The notes under the pieces were generated by a model, which was not told where the DNA came from, did no database searches, and saw nothing but the letters and a program-made list of their open reading frames with translations. 8,111 bases of DNA from Clostridia bacterium (GTDB lineage: Bacteria; Bacillota_E; SLMV01; PUMD01), in the NCBI GenBank assembly GCA_007128555.1, contig SKXF01000359.1, positions 1 through 8,111 on the forward strand, in the 5' to 3' direction. Shown here piece by piece: positions 1 to 6,210 of this stretch (its first letter is position 1; the number at the start of each line of letters is the position of its first letter). Made by a program: the position numbers and the translations under genes.

Positions 1-1
1 G

Positions 2-1258
2 AATCCCAGGATGGGGGTCGCGGCAAAGATCAGTAAGGGGACTGCCCGGAAGGGATCGTTGTATGAACGGTTGAGCGGCCCAGAGAAGAAGTCCTCCTTG
101 GAGGAGGAAATGAGGATCTTCTACGTGGCCTGCACCCGGGCGGAGGAGAAATTGGTCCTCGTGGCGCCGACCCGGGCTGGAGCGGCACAGCCCTGCGCGG
201 AGACGTTCGCCGAGGGCATCAAAGAACTCAAGCCCAGCAGAAACTCCTACCTGGGATGGTTTTCCCAGGGTATGAATCCCGATATGGGCTCAGCCGTTGA
301 GTGGGATTTCTTCTCTGCAGAAGATGAGGTCGCCACGACCGCGGAGGATGTGGCGGACAGTGCTTCCTCCCTGATCGCACAGGCAGGGCCACTGGCAGAG
401 GCTGGCCTGTTCGATCCCGTGCTTCCCGGCGGAGAGATCCTGCACCGGGCGTATTCCGTGACGGCCCTGGTCGACTATGATCATTGCCCGCGCCTCTACT
501 ACCTGCGGCATCTCCTAGGCTGGCCCGAGGTCTTTGCCAAGAAGGAGGGTGCGAGGGGGGGAGCGATTGATCCCCTGCTTCTCGGCACCGTAGTGCACCG
601 GGTTTGTGAACTGATGCCCGATATACAGATGGACGAGGCGGTGCGGGTGGCCATGGGGGAACACCGGATCCTCGAGAAGGAGTCGGAGATGGTGCGGCGG
701 ATCTACCAGCTGGTGCAGCCTTATGTGGCCTCTGAGATCTATGCGCAGATTCGCGCAGCCCACCGGCGGAGGCAATCGTACAGCGAATGGTCTTTCTCGT
801 GTCCCCTTCCCGGGGCGCTGCCTCCGCAGGGCGGGGTTCGGCCCCAGGTCGTCGGCAAGATCGACCAGATGTTTCAAAGGGAGGACGGGCACTGGGCCCT
901 GGTCGACTTCAAGACCGACAGGATCGAGGAGGAGGAGGTCGAGGAGCGGGCCGCCAGCCATGCCTTCCAGGTGAATCTTTATCGCTGGGTCGTGCAGAGG
1001 CTCAAGGAAGACAAGATAGGGGAAGCGTACATTCATTTTCTGCACCCGAAGATGACCTGCGAAGTTCCGGAGAATTCCGGGCAGCCGGCCGAGGAGCGGG
1101 CTGCGGAGATTATCTCCCGGATCGAGGGAGCCGAGGGAGATGGGGATTTCGCTCCCAGCAGAAACCCCCTGTGCACGTGGTGCGGCTATCGCTTTCACTG
1201 CCAAAATCTCAGCATCTGGGGAGAGGATGAGGCGTGTGCTGGGTCAGAGGGTATTTGA
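2..1258 (+). CDS. AddA/UvrD-like helicase-exonuclease, C-terminal part (5' end outside window)
   Basis: This is the C-terminal ~418 residues of a superfamily 1 helicase fused to a RecB-type nuclease, which processes double-strand DNA ends for recombination. The frame is open to the left window edge, so the ATG at 11 is probably internal. Counting that Met as residue 1, helicase motif VI is visible at about 35-45 (FYVACTRAEEK). The nuclease domain spans about 148-400: GTVVH with H196, the GKID motif with D285, VDFKTD with D299 and K301, and Q320/Y324 (QVNLY). The PD-(D/E)XK active site therefore looks intact. C159 plus C388, C391 and C397 (CxxC-x5-C) match the iron-sulfur pattern of AddB- and Cas4-type nucleases. 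The iron-sulfur pattern is unlike Bacillus AddA, so an AdnB- or RecB-like assignment is possible and no symbol is given. The 3' end overlaps the next gene by 32 bp. Confidence 0.9.
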   Translation, partial: NPRMGVAAKISKGTARKGSLYERLSGPEKKSSLEEEMRIFYVACTRAEEKLVLVAPTRAGAAQPCAETFAEGIKELKPSRNSYLGWFSQGMNPDMGSAVEWDFFSAEDEVATTAEDVADSASSLIAQAGPLAEAGLFDPVLPGGEILHRAYSVTALVDYDHCPRLYYLRHLLGWPEVFAKKEGARGGAIDPLLLGTVVHRVCELMPDIQMDEAVRVAMGEHRILEKESEMVRRIYQLVQPYVASEIYAQIRAAHRRRQSYSEWSFSCPLPGALPPQGGVRPQVVGKIDQMFQREDGHWALVDFKTDRIEEEEVEERAASHAFQVNLYRWVVQRLKEDKIGEAYIHFLHPKMTCEVPENSGQPAEERAAEIISRIEGAEGDGDFAPSRNPLCTWCGYRFHCQNLSIWGEDEACAGSEGI

Positions 1259-1967
1259 GCTGTTTCACCGGGTCATCCAGGGAGTAGAGGAGACCGAAGG
1301 ACCCAGGATCAAGGAAGCAGCCCGTAAGATCGTCGAGCGGGTAGTAGCGGGCGGAGCCGTGCACCTGTTCGACACCGGTCACCTCGTGGATCGCGAGCTG
1401 GTTCACCGGGCCGGAGGACTGGCCCTGTGGCGTCCCCTGCGGTGGACCTTCGAAGTCACGAATCCTGTTCGAGCGCGGGAGTGTGGGGCCCCTGCGGCCG
1501 CCGATCCGGTTCAACTGGTGGAGTGTGTCCTGGATGCTTCCAGCGTGGTGCCCGGAGATGTTCTCATTGTGGGTTCGGTGTCTGGAAAGAGCCCAGTCCC
1601 GGTGCAGATGGCCCTGGGGGCGAAGGCGCGGGGGCTTTTCGTCATCGCGGTGACCTCCCCGGGGTACTCGGGCCAGCTGGAGGCAGAACACCCGTCGGGG
1701 AAGCGTCTCTTCGAGGTGGCTGACCTGGTCCTGGATAACCAGGCACCCTACGGCGACGCCGCCCTGGATGTTCCTGGGCTCGAGGACAAACTGGTCCCGG
1801 CCTCGGGGATCGGTGCGGTTGCCATCATGTGGGCGCTGACGGCCGAGGTGACGGAGGCGCTCGTGGACCGGGGGCTCACCCCCTCGATCTATGGCAGCAT
1901 CAACCGTCCCGGGACGGCCCGTGGCAACCGGAGGGCCGAGGAGAGGTATGAGCGGCATGGTTGGTGA
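1227..1967 (+). CDS. Divergent SIS-domain protein (degenerate UPF0309-like paralog)
   Basis: This 246-residue protein has a sugar isomerase (SIS) fold, which binds phosphosugars. It is colinear with its downstream neighbour: an N-terminal helix, AGGAVHLFDTGH at 41-52, RAGGL at 61-65, PGDVLIVGSVSGKSP at 109-123, HPSGKRLFEVADLVLD at 155-170 and a C-terminal helical region. The phosphosugar loop, GSGHS in the neighbour, is DTGHL here. The conserved C-terminal SANxxGGDEHN stretch is replaced by GSINRPGTARGN (223-234). It is therefore probably a duplicated, altered copy that either binds another ligand or acts as a partner subunit; this is inference. The ATG at 1227 follows GGGGAGAGG directly, which is close spacing, so the GTG at 1236 is an alternative start. 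The longer in-frame version starting at 1140 runs deep into the nuclease gene and is rejected. There is no signal peptide, so it should be cytoplasmic. It overlaps the next gene by 20 bp. Confidence 0.8.
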   Translation: MRRVLGQRVFELFHRVIQGVEETEGPRIKEAARKIVERVVAGGAVHLFDTGHLVDRELVHRAGGLALWRPLRWTFEVTNPVRARECGAPAAADPVQLVECVLDASSVVPGDVLIVGSVSGKSPVPVQMALGAKARGLFVIAVTSPGYSGQLEAEHPSGKRLFEVADLVLDNQAPYGDAALDVPGLEDKLVPASGIGAVAIMWALTAEVTEALVDRGLTPSIYGSINRPGTARGNRRAEERYERHGW

Positions 1968-2703
1968 GGGATTTGACACTTACCTGGACGTGGTGGTGGA
2001 GCTGATCCGGACCCAGGCCAGGTCCTGTGCCCGGGAACTGGAGGAACTGGTCGAGTGGATAGCCGGGGGCGTGCGAGCCGATCGTAGGATCTTCGTCTTC
2101 GGAAGTGGACACTCTGGCCTTCTGGCGTCGGAGCTTTTCTACCGCACGGGAGGCTTGCCGCTGATCAACCCAATCTCGGCTGGGGGCCTGACGGTTGAGG
2201 CTCGGCCCGTCCAGGCAGGCACCATGGCCGAGCGGGTCGAGGGCTACAGTCCGGTGTGGCTTGAGGCGGCTGGGCCTCGCCCCGGGGAGATCCTGATCGC
2301 CATCTCCGTTTCAGGGCGCAACCCGGCTGCGATTGATATGGCCCTGGCAGCTCGGGAGAAGGGGCTCCGGGTGGCTGCGGTGACCTCACTGCCCTACTCG
2401 CGGACGGTCTCGTCGCGTCACTCCAGCGGCCTGCGCCTGTTTGAGGCGGCCGAACTGGTGGTGGACATTGGGGGTGAACCCGGTGATGCCCTGGTCCCGA
2501 TTCCCGGCAGCACGGGCAGGGTTGGGCCGGCCTCTACGGTGGTGGGAGCTGCCCTGTTGAATGCTGTTGTCTGCCAGGTGGTGTGCAAGCTGGCGGATGA
2601 GGGAGGAAGGCCGCCGGTGTTCATGAGTGCCAACGAGGCGGGCGGCGACGAACACAACCGCGCCCTGCTTGAGCGGTATCGGAACCTGCTGACGTATCGC
2701 TGA
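1948..2703 (+). CDS. SIS-domain sugar isomerase-like protein, UPF0309 type
   Basis: This 251-residue cytoplasmic protein matches the UPF0309/SIS_2 group, of about 240-250 residues, related to phosphoheptose isomerase. Visible motifs are FVFGSGHS at 49-56, FYRTGGL at 64-70, ERVEGY at 95-100, ISVSGRNP at 119-126, SRHSSGLRLFE at 156-166, GPASTVVGAALLNA at 193-206 and MSANEAGGDEHN at 226-237. The Ser/Thr-rich loops are those that hold the sugar phosphate in SIS proteins. The substrate is not known for the group and cannot be read from the sequence. The start at 1948 has AGGAG 4 nt upstream; the ATG at 1957 is equally reasonable and gives a length nearer the family norm. It is translationally coupled to the degenerate paralog upstream, overlapping it by 20 bp, and is the last gene of the plus-strand cluster before a hairpin. 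Confidence 0.92.
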   Translation: MSGMVGEGFDTYLDVVVELIRTQARSCARELEELVEWIAGGVRADRRIFVFGSGHSGLLASELFYRTGGLPLINPISAGGLTVEARPVQAGTMAERVEGYSPVWLEAAGPRPGEILIAISVSGRNPAAIDMALAAREKGLRVAAVTSLPYSRTVSSRHSSGLRLFEAAELVVDIGGEPGDALVPIPGSTGRVGPASTVVGAALLNAVVCQVVCKLADEGGRPPVFMSANEAGGDEHNRALLERYRNLLTYR

Positions 2704-2713
2704 GGAAGGTGGA

Positions 2714-2761
2714 CGGGTTATTGCTGTGCCCTTTCTTCAAAGTCAGGGCATTGACAACCCG
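2714..2761. repeat. Nested inverted repeat downstream of SIS gene
   Basis: An outer arm CGGGTT (2714-2719) pairs with AACCCG (2756-2761), and an inner arm TGCCCT (2727-2732) pairs with AGGGCA (2745-2750). The TATTGC at 2719-2724 could instead pair with GCAATA at 2768-2773, which would give a competing fold. It lies 10 nt after the SIS stop codon and may protect the 3' end or assist termination. Its function is inference. Confidence 0.35.
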
Positions 2762-2790
2762 AGAGGTGCAATAGCGGATTGTCTCTATTT

Positions 2791-2820
2791 GGGGCCTCCA
2801 CCGTATACCGTGGAGGCCCC
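2791..2820. terminator. Bidirectional-type GC hairpin between convergent genes
   Basis: A perfect 11-bp stem, GGGGCCTCCAC (2791-2801) with GTGGAGGCCCC (2810-2820), encloses an 8-nt loop. It sits between the SIS gene ending at 2703 and the opposing propeller gene ending at 2863, the usual place for a shared terminator. Neither side has a good U-tract (TTTC on the plus side, AAATAG on the minus side), so it may be a weak intrinsic terminator or an mRNA-stabilising 3' hairpin. Confidence 0.6.
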
Positions 2821-2862
2821 GCAGTGTTTCATACGACGCCTGGCTTTGACGTTCCTTCTCAT

Positions 2863-3759
2863 TCAGACGGTTGTATATGCCATCCCATCGGGGTGAATTC
2901 CAGCGGGATAGCGCGTGATTTCGACGATGCCCTCCATGTCGATCACGGATATATCGTTGGTCTTGTTGTTTGCCACGAAAGCCCGCGAGCCCTTCCCGTC
3001 GACGACCGTACCTCCGGGCCAGACGCCCGTCGGGATCCTCTTGATCTCCCACTGCCTGGCCGTATCGATGATGGACAGGTCATTGGATTCCCGGTTGGGG
3101 ATCAGGGCATAGCGTCCGTCGGGGGTGAAGGTCAGGCGTATGGGACATGTTCCGAGACGCCGGTTGGCGACAACCTCGTAACTCTCCAGATCGATCACGT
3201 GCAGGTTGTTGTCATGCTGATTGGCAACGTACAGCGTCTGGCCGTCGGGGTGCACCGCAGCACCCTCCGGGCCAGCCCCCACGGGAATGTGGGTGATGAT
3301 CTCCCGCGTGGCGGCATCCATGATGGTGATGTTGTCCGAACCGATGTTGGGTATGTAGACCCGGGTGCGATCCGGATCCAGGTAGATCATGTGGGTCGCT
3401 TTCTGATGGGTGGCGATGACCTCTTTTACCTCCATGTCAGAGGTATCGATTACGAAGACCCGGTTAGAGCGGGTTGCGGCTATGAAAAGCTCCCGCTCAT
3501 CAGCCGAGAGTCCCACGCCGTGTGGGAATTTGAAAAGGGGGTGGGAGATCCGCTGAAGCTCGGTGAAGTTCCGGTTGTCCAGCACCGACACGGTACCTCC
3601 GCCCGAATTGGTGACGTAGGAGATGGATCCGTCCGCGGTTACCGCCACTTCGTGGGGGTTGTGGTCGACGTTGATCACGCCCACGGTCTCTCCTGAAATG
3701 GCATCGACATAGGATACGGTGTCCTCATCCTTGTTGAGAACTACAAGAAGTTCCGTCAT
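2863..3759 (-). CDS. Seven-repeat YVTN-type beta-propeller protein
   Basis: This 298-residue protein consists almost wholly of seven repeats of about 42 residues, at roughly 4-46, 47-89, 90-132, 133-175, 176-217, 218-259 and 260-298. Each carries a variant of the pattern (L/V)YVAN...N.(L/I).VID......I..I..G..P......PDG, characteristic of the YVTN/cytochrome d1-like propeller family. The repeat count matches one closed seven-bladed ring with no accessory domain. The N-terminus (MTELLVVLNKDEDT) has no signal peptide or lipobox, whereas many YVTN proteins are exported, so it is predicted cytoplasmic. No heme-binding CxxCH or catalytic motif is seen, so a scaffold, binding or lactonase-like role is possible but unproven. 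The start is well fixed: AAAGGAG at 3769-3775 lies 9 nt upstream of the ATG. It is convergent with the SIS cluster and downstream of the PurL-like gene on the same strand, across a 217-bp spacer. Confidence 0.92.
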   Translation of the reverse strand: MTELLVVLNKDEDTVSYVDAISGETVGVINVDHNPHEVAVTADGSISYVTNSGGGTVSVLDNRNFTELQRISHPLFKFPHGVGLSADERELFIAATRSNRVFVIDTSDMEVKEVIATHQKATHMIYLDPDRTRVYIPNIGSDNITIMDAATREIITHIPVGAGPEGAAVHPDGQTLYVANQHDNNLHVIDLESYEVVANRRLGTCPIRLTFTPDGRYALIPNRESNDLSIIDTARQWEIKRIPTGVWPGGTVVDGKGSRAFVANNKTNDISVIDMEGIVEITRYPAGIHPDGMAYTTV

Positions 3760-3794
3760 TGTGTGATACTCCTTTCATTTGTTGCTGGGTGTGC

Positions 3795-3942
3795 GGGGAC
3801 AGTTCGTTCCAGGCACCTGGGAAGCGCTGAATGGACGGCACCTACCACGACATCCCTGGAAGAGCTGCGGGACGCATCCCTGGTCTGCGGGTGAAAGGGA
3901 CAGTTCCCCCTCCCTCATGCTGCGAATAGGGGGAGGAACTGT
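3795..3942. repeat. GGGACAGTTC repeat region with long imperfect inverted repeat
   Basis: The spacer holds two direct copies of GGGACAGTTC, at 3796-3805 and 3897-3906. The second copy begins a hairpin: ACAGTTCCCCCTCCC (3900-3914) pairs with GGGGGAGGAACTGT (3929-3942), with one mismatch and a G-T pair, around a 14-nt loop. A small CCAG/CTGG hairpin follows the first copy (3809-3820). Between the copies, CATCCCTGG...CTGCGGG occurs twice (3851-3871 and 3875-3891). The architecture resembles dispersed REP-like elements mobilised by IS200-type transposases. No transposase gene is present here, so that identity is inference. The hairpin could also terminate the minus-strand PurL-like gene, whose stop is at 3977. 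Confidence 0.45.
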
Positions 3943-3976
3943 ATGTCAGTCTTCGTGGCGCAGTTAGCCTGGCTCC

Positions 3977-5074
3977 TCAACTCAGCTCCTGCAGGATCTT
4001 GGGGTCGGGATGGTTGGGGATGCGGGCCACGTGCTCGCCATCGTAAAGGAAGACTGTTTCATCTGCTGTGGTGATTTCACCGATCACCGCTACGGATGCA
4101 CCCTGGGAGCGGATCGCGTCGACCACTTCCTGGACATCCGCGGGATTGACCTGGAAGAGCATCCGGCCCTGCGTCTCACAGATGAGAATCTCCTCGGGGC
4201 TCAGGTCCTTCTTCGTCGGGGCCAGGGATAGATCCACCCGGGCTCCGAACCCGCCGTAACGGGCTGACTCGCAGACGGCTGCGCCGATCCCCGCTGCTCC
4301 CAGGTCTGAGCAGGCATTGATCTTGCCAGTCCTCATAGCGGCCAGGGCCGCCTCCATGGTCAGTCGCTCATCGTCAAAGAGGGCTTCTGCTGGCTGCATT
4401 TCATCCACCAGCCCGGCGCGGTAGAGGGTATCGTTGCCGTCGCTGTTTGTCTCCCCGACGATGATGATTTGATCTCCTGCGTTTTTTGCGGGCTTGGTTA
4501 GAGGCTCCTCGGTGACGAGGCGACCGATCACCGCCACCACTACTGCGGGAACGATATCGCTGAAGGAGGTGGACAGGCCTCCTCCTACGACGAAGACTTC
4601 CATGCTCTCGCACATGTCTCGGATGCCCTTGATCATCAGGTTCAGTCTCTGGGCACTGGACATGGTTTCGCACTTGCCGCAGGTGCACACCCCGTCAAAT
4701 CCACACGGGCCAACGATGACCTCGTCCTCCAGGGGGCGGGTGCCGATGAAATCCAGAAGAAACAGTGGACGGCCTCCCATGGCCACCACATCCCGCATGG
4801 CTCCGCCGGCGCCGGTCGCGGCGGCATCATAAGGCCGAGGCACACAGGGAGAACAATGGCTCTCCATTTTCGCGACCAGCATCCCATTGTCTCCAGGCAC
4901 TTGAACCACGGCCGCGTCATCATCGGCTTCCGGTCCGATGAGCAGCCCTCCGGGCCACATCTGGCTGACCTTCTCGTTCAACTTCTCGAATACGGAAAAA
5001 TCGATGGCCTTGTCTATGTTGTGGTGTAGATGGACAAAAAGCGCGTGAATCAAAGCCCGCTCTACTTTATTCAT
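3977..5074 (-). CDS. PurL-like / AIR synthase-related protein with cysteine cluster
   Basis: This 365-residue cytoplasmic protein has a single PurM/PurL fold. ADDDAAVV (50-57) and ESHCSP (71-76), followed by YDAAATGAGGAMRDVVAMGGRP (82-103), mirror the PurL nucleotide and substrate loops (ESHNHP, GAATGVGG, RD, MGARP). SDLGAAGIGAAVCES (256-270) and EILICETQGRMLF (295-307) match the C-terminal PurL signature. Such proteins form acyl-phosphate-type intermediates with ATP. It is far shorter than complete PurL and has no glutaminase domain. The second His of the usual ESHNHP is replaced by Ser. Six cysteines sit where PurL has none: C74, C77, C123, C130, C132 and C135, which suggests a metal site. 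A role in purine synthesis is doubtful, and the substrate is unknown. The start is chosen from the strong AAAGGGG 7 nt upstream; an in-frame ATG at 5128 is an alternative. It lies downstream of the HAD phosphatase on the same strand. Confidence 0.87.
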   Translation of the reverse strand: MNKVERALIHALFVHLHHNIDKAIDFSVFEKLNEKVSQMWPGGLLIGPEADDDAAVVQVPGDNGMLVAKMESHCSPCVPRPYDAAATGAGGAMRDVVAMGGRPLFLLDFIGTRPLEDEVIVGPCGFDGVCTCGKCETMSSAQRLNLMIKGIRDMCESMEVFVVGGGLSTSFSDIVPAVVVAVIGRLVTEEPLTKPAKNAGDQIIIVGETNSDGNDTLYRAGLVDEMQPAEALFDDERLTMEAALAAMRTGKINACSDLGAAGIGAAVCESARYGGFGARVDLSLAPTKKDLSPEEILICETQGRMLFQVNPADVQEVVDAIRSQGASVAVIGEITTADETVFLYDGEHVARIPNHPDPKILQELS

Positions 5075-5397
5075 GCTGCAACCCCTTTCAATGTGATCAG
5101 GCCCATAGGTGTATTCTTCGACAGACATGATGACAAACTCGTCCCGTCCCATCCAACGTGCAGATGATTGGATGTTTTTCCTGTCCCGTAGCAATCCCAT
5201 GCATCCTTCAGGTTCTTTCCCCGCGGCGGCATAGGCCTTGCGGGTTGGTGATATGTGCTCCGCTGTTGCCGTTGCAGAGGCCTGCGGGATGATCCATGGT
5301 TGAGCCCCGCAGGTCTTTATGATCCCATGGTATCTTCTTCTGGTTGCAAAATTCAAACTTCAATCCTGTTGTAACACCGGGACGATACTTTGCACCG
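5075..5397 (-). other. 323-nt leader/spacer with inverted repeats upstream of PurL-like gene
   Basis: No gene is supported here. On the minus strand the spacer carries CCTGCGGG (5313-5306) pairing with CCCGCAGG (5288-5281), a perfect 8-bp stem with a 17-nt loop. Further down, ATCCAA (5173-5168) pairs with TTGGAT (5156-5151) across an 11-nt loop. The frame leading into the PurL-like gene happens to be open throughout, but it is Arg- and Ala-rich and lacks family similarity. The length and stems suggest a structured mRNA leader. It matches no riboswitch or T-box consensus I could recognise. A promoter within it was not found. Confidence 0.35.
5082..5088 (-). promoter_or_regulatory. Ribosome binding site deciding the PurL-like start
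   Basis: On the minus strand AAAGGGG lies 7 nt upstream of the ATG at 5074. The in-frame ATGs further up, at 5128, 5152 and 5356, have no comparable site. The PurL similarity also begins only after 5074, so the 94-codon open extension is best read as untranslated leader. Confidence 0.55.
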
Positions 5398-6084
5398 TTA
5401 CCATGCTTCTCCGTCAAGCCGTGGAGTGCCCTGGTAATGCTGCCTCAGCAAACCCGGCAGTTCACGAAGATCTTTGATGATGTTGTTTGCACCGAGCTGA
5501 CGGAAATCCTCTTCATGCGTTACCCCTGATAACACAGCAACGAAATCCACTCCTGCTCTCTTTGCTGTCCTTGCATCTGTCAGGCTATCGCCGATGAACA
5601 GGCAATCGCGAGCTGGAACCTCTAGAGCAGACATCGCCTGTAGCAATCCCATGGGGTCTGGTTTGGGTCGGCTAACATCCTCTCTACCTATGATGAGGTC
5701 AAACAGGCTCTGCATCTGTTCTTTTTCTAGAATGGCCTGGATCCGGTGTCGAAACTTGGTGGAAACGATCCCTAGCAGGAAGTCTGTCGCTCTCAGGCAC
5801 CTGATGACGGTGGGAGCACACGGAAATATCCTGGTTTTGTCAACCATTATGGCATCTGCCCTGGCGATGAATAACTGTTGAAAGGTCTCTACTTTGTCGG
5901 CTGTAGTATCTCCTGAAAGCTCATGGTATGTCTCATCCAGGCTTAGACCAATCGTCTTGTGTATTCTATCTGCAGATACTACGTCGATGTCCATCTTGCG
6001 AAGCGCATCGTTGACACATTCCACCACTGCGGATGATGAGTCAGCAAGGGTGTAGTCGAAATCAAACAGTAGACAGCGCTTCAT
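5398..6084 (-). CDS. HAD-family hydrolase, phosphoglycolate phosphatase-like
   Basis: This 228-residue cytoplasmic protein is a haloacid dehalogenase-superfamily phosphatase, with length and layout like Gph and PpaX. Motif I is DFDYT at 8-12 (nucleophile D8, acid/base D10), motif II is VSTK at 107-110, motif III is K141 in SRPKPDP, and motif IV is IGDSLTD at 164-170 (D166 and D170). Residues about 15-90 form the helical C1 cap. All catalytic residues are present, so it should be active on a small phosphorylated metabolite; the exact substrate cannot be deduced. The ATG at 6084 is preceded by TAGGAGG (6091-6097) at 6 nt spacing. The frame stays open up to 6186, but that extension (MIQQIRLAS...) is unlike HAD N-termini and is rejected. 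It points the same way as the PurL-like gene 323 bp downstream and is divergent from the creatininase gene. Confidence 0.93.
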   Translation of the reverse strand: MKRCLLFDFDYTLADSSSAVVECVNDALRKMDIDVVSADRIHKTIGLSLDETYHELSGDTTADKVETFQQLFIARADAIMVDKTRIFPCAPTVIRCLRATDFLLGIVSTKFRHRIQAILEKEQMQSLFDLIIGREDVSRPKPDPMGLLQAMSALEVPARDCLFIGDSLTDARTAKRAGVDFVAVLSGVTHEEDFRQLGANNIIKDLRELPGLLRQHYQGTPRLDGEAW

Positions 6085-6174
6085 GTTCAGCCTCCTAACG
6101 GTGCATCCCATGGTGCTGGTCCCACGCCCGTCGCGATCTGTGACATGGCAGTTGGCCAATGAGGCAAGTCGGAT

Positions 6175-6191
6175 CTGTTGGATCACAACAG
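6175..6191. promoter_or_regulatory. Palindrome CTGTTG-N5-CAACAG, possible operator
   Basis: A perfect interrupted palindrome, with 6-bp arms (6175-6180 and 6186-6191) separated by GATCA, lies between the divergent HAD and creatininase genes. It lies just downstream of a possible minus-strand -10 box at 6205-6210. The spacing suits a repressor site or a small leader hairpin. No cognate regulator is visible, so the function is inference. Confidence 0.3.
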
Positions 6192-6204
6192 GAGTTCATC
6201 TTAG

Positions 6205-6210
6205 ATTATA
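6205..6210 (-). promoter_or_regulatory. Possible -10 box (TATAAT) for the HAD gene
   Basis: The minus strand reads TATAAT here, within an AT-rich pocket of otherwise GC-rich sequence, about 120 nt upstream of the HAD start codon. No good -35 hexamer is seen 16-18 nt further up, so support is weak. Confidence 0.3.

Noticed and set aside
515..1204. 229-residue minus-strand open frame opposite the nuclease domain
   Set aside because: The plus strand encodes all PD-(D/E)XK motifs in order; the antisense peptide has no recognisable domain.
1209..1979. 256-residue minus-strand open frame
   Set aside because: It lies opposite the divergent SIS gene, is Pro/Arg/His-rich with no family features, and is typical of an antisense frame in GC-rich DNA.
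2779..3696. 305-residue plus-strand open frame opposite the propeller gene
   Set aside because: It is antisense to a clear seven-repeat YVTN protein with a good ribosome binding site. Its own periodic GD/DVGD-like sequence is the shadow of the repeats.
3851..3891. Short direct repeats considered as a CRISPR or tandem array
   Set aside because: There are only two imperfect copies with unequal spacing (24 nt between starts, internal spacers of 5 and 1 nt) and no cas genes.
4401..4688. Minus-strand Arg-rich small frame inside the PurL-like gene
   Set aside because: It is a frame-shifted shadow of the PurL-like coding sequence with very high Arg content.
5281..5313. T-box or known riboswitch at the PurL-like leader stem
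   Set aside because: No T-box sequence (GGUGGNACCGCG) and no consensus core of purine, TPP, cobalamin, FMN, glycine or SAM riboswitches was found on the minus strand.
5075..5356. 94-residue N-terminal extension of the PurL-like protein
   Set aside because: It has no PurL similarity and no ribosome binding site at its ATGs, while a strong site precedes the ATG at 5074. Only a short extension to 5128 remains possible.
6085..6186. 34-residue N-terminal extension of the HAD protein
   Set aside because: TAGGAGG sits 6 nt before the ATG at 6084, which starts directly with the motif I strand expected for HAD proteins.
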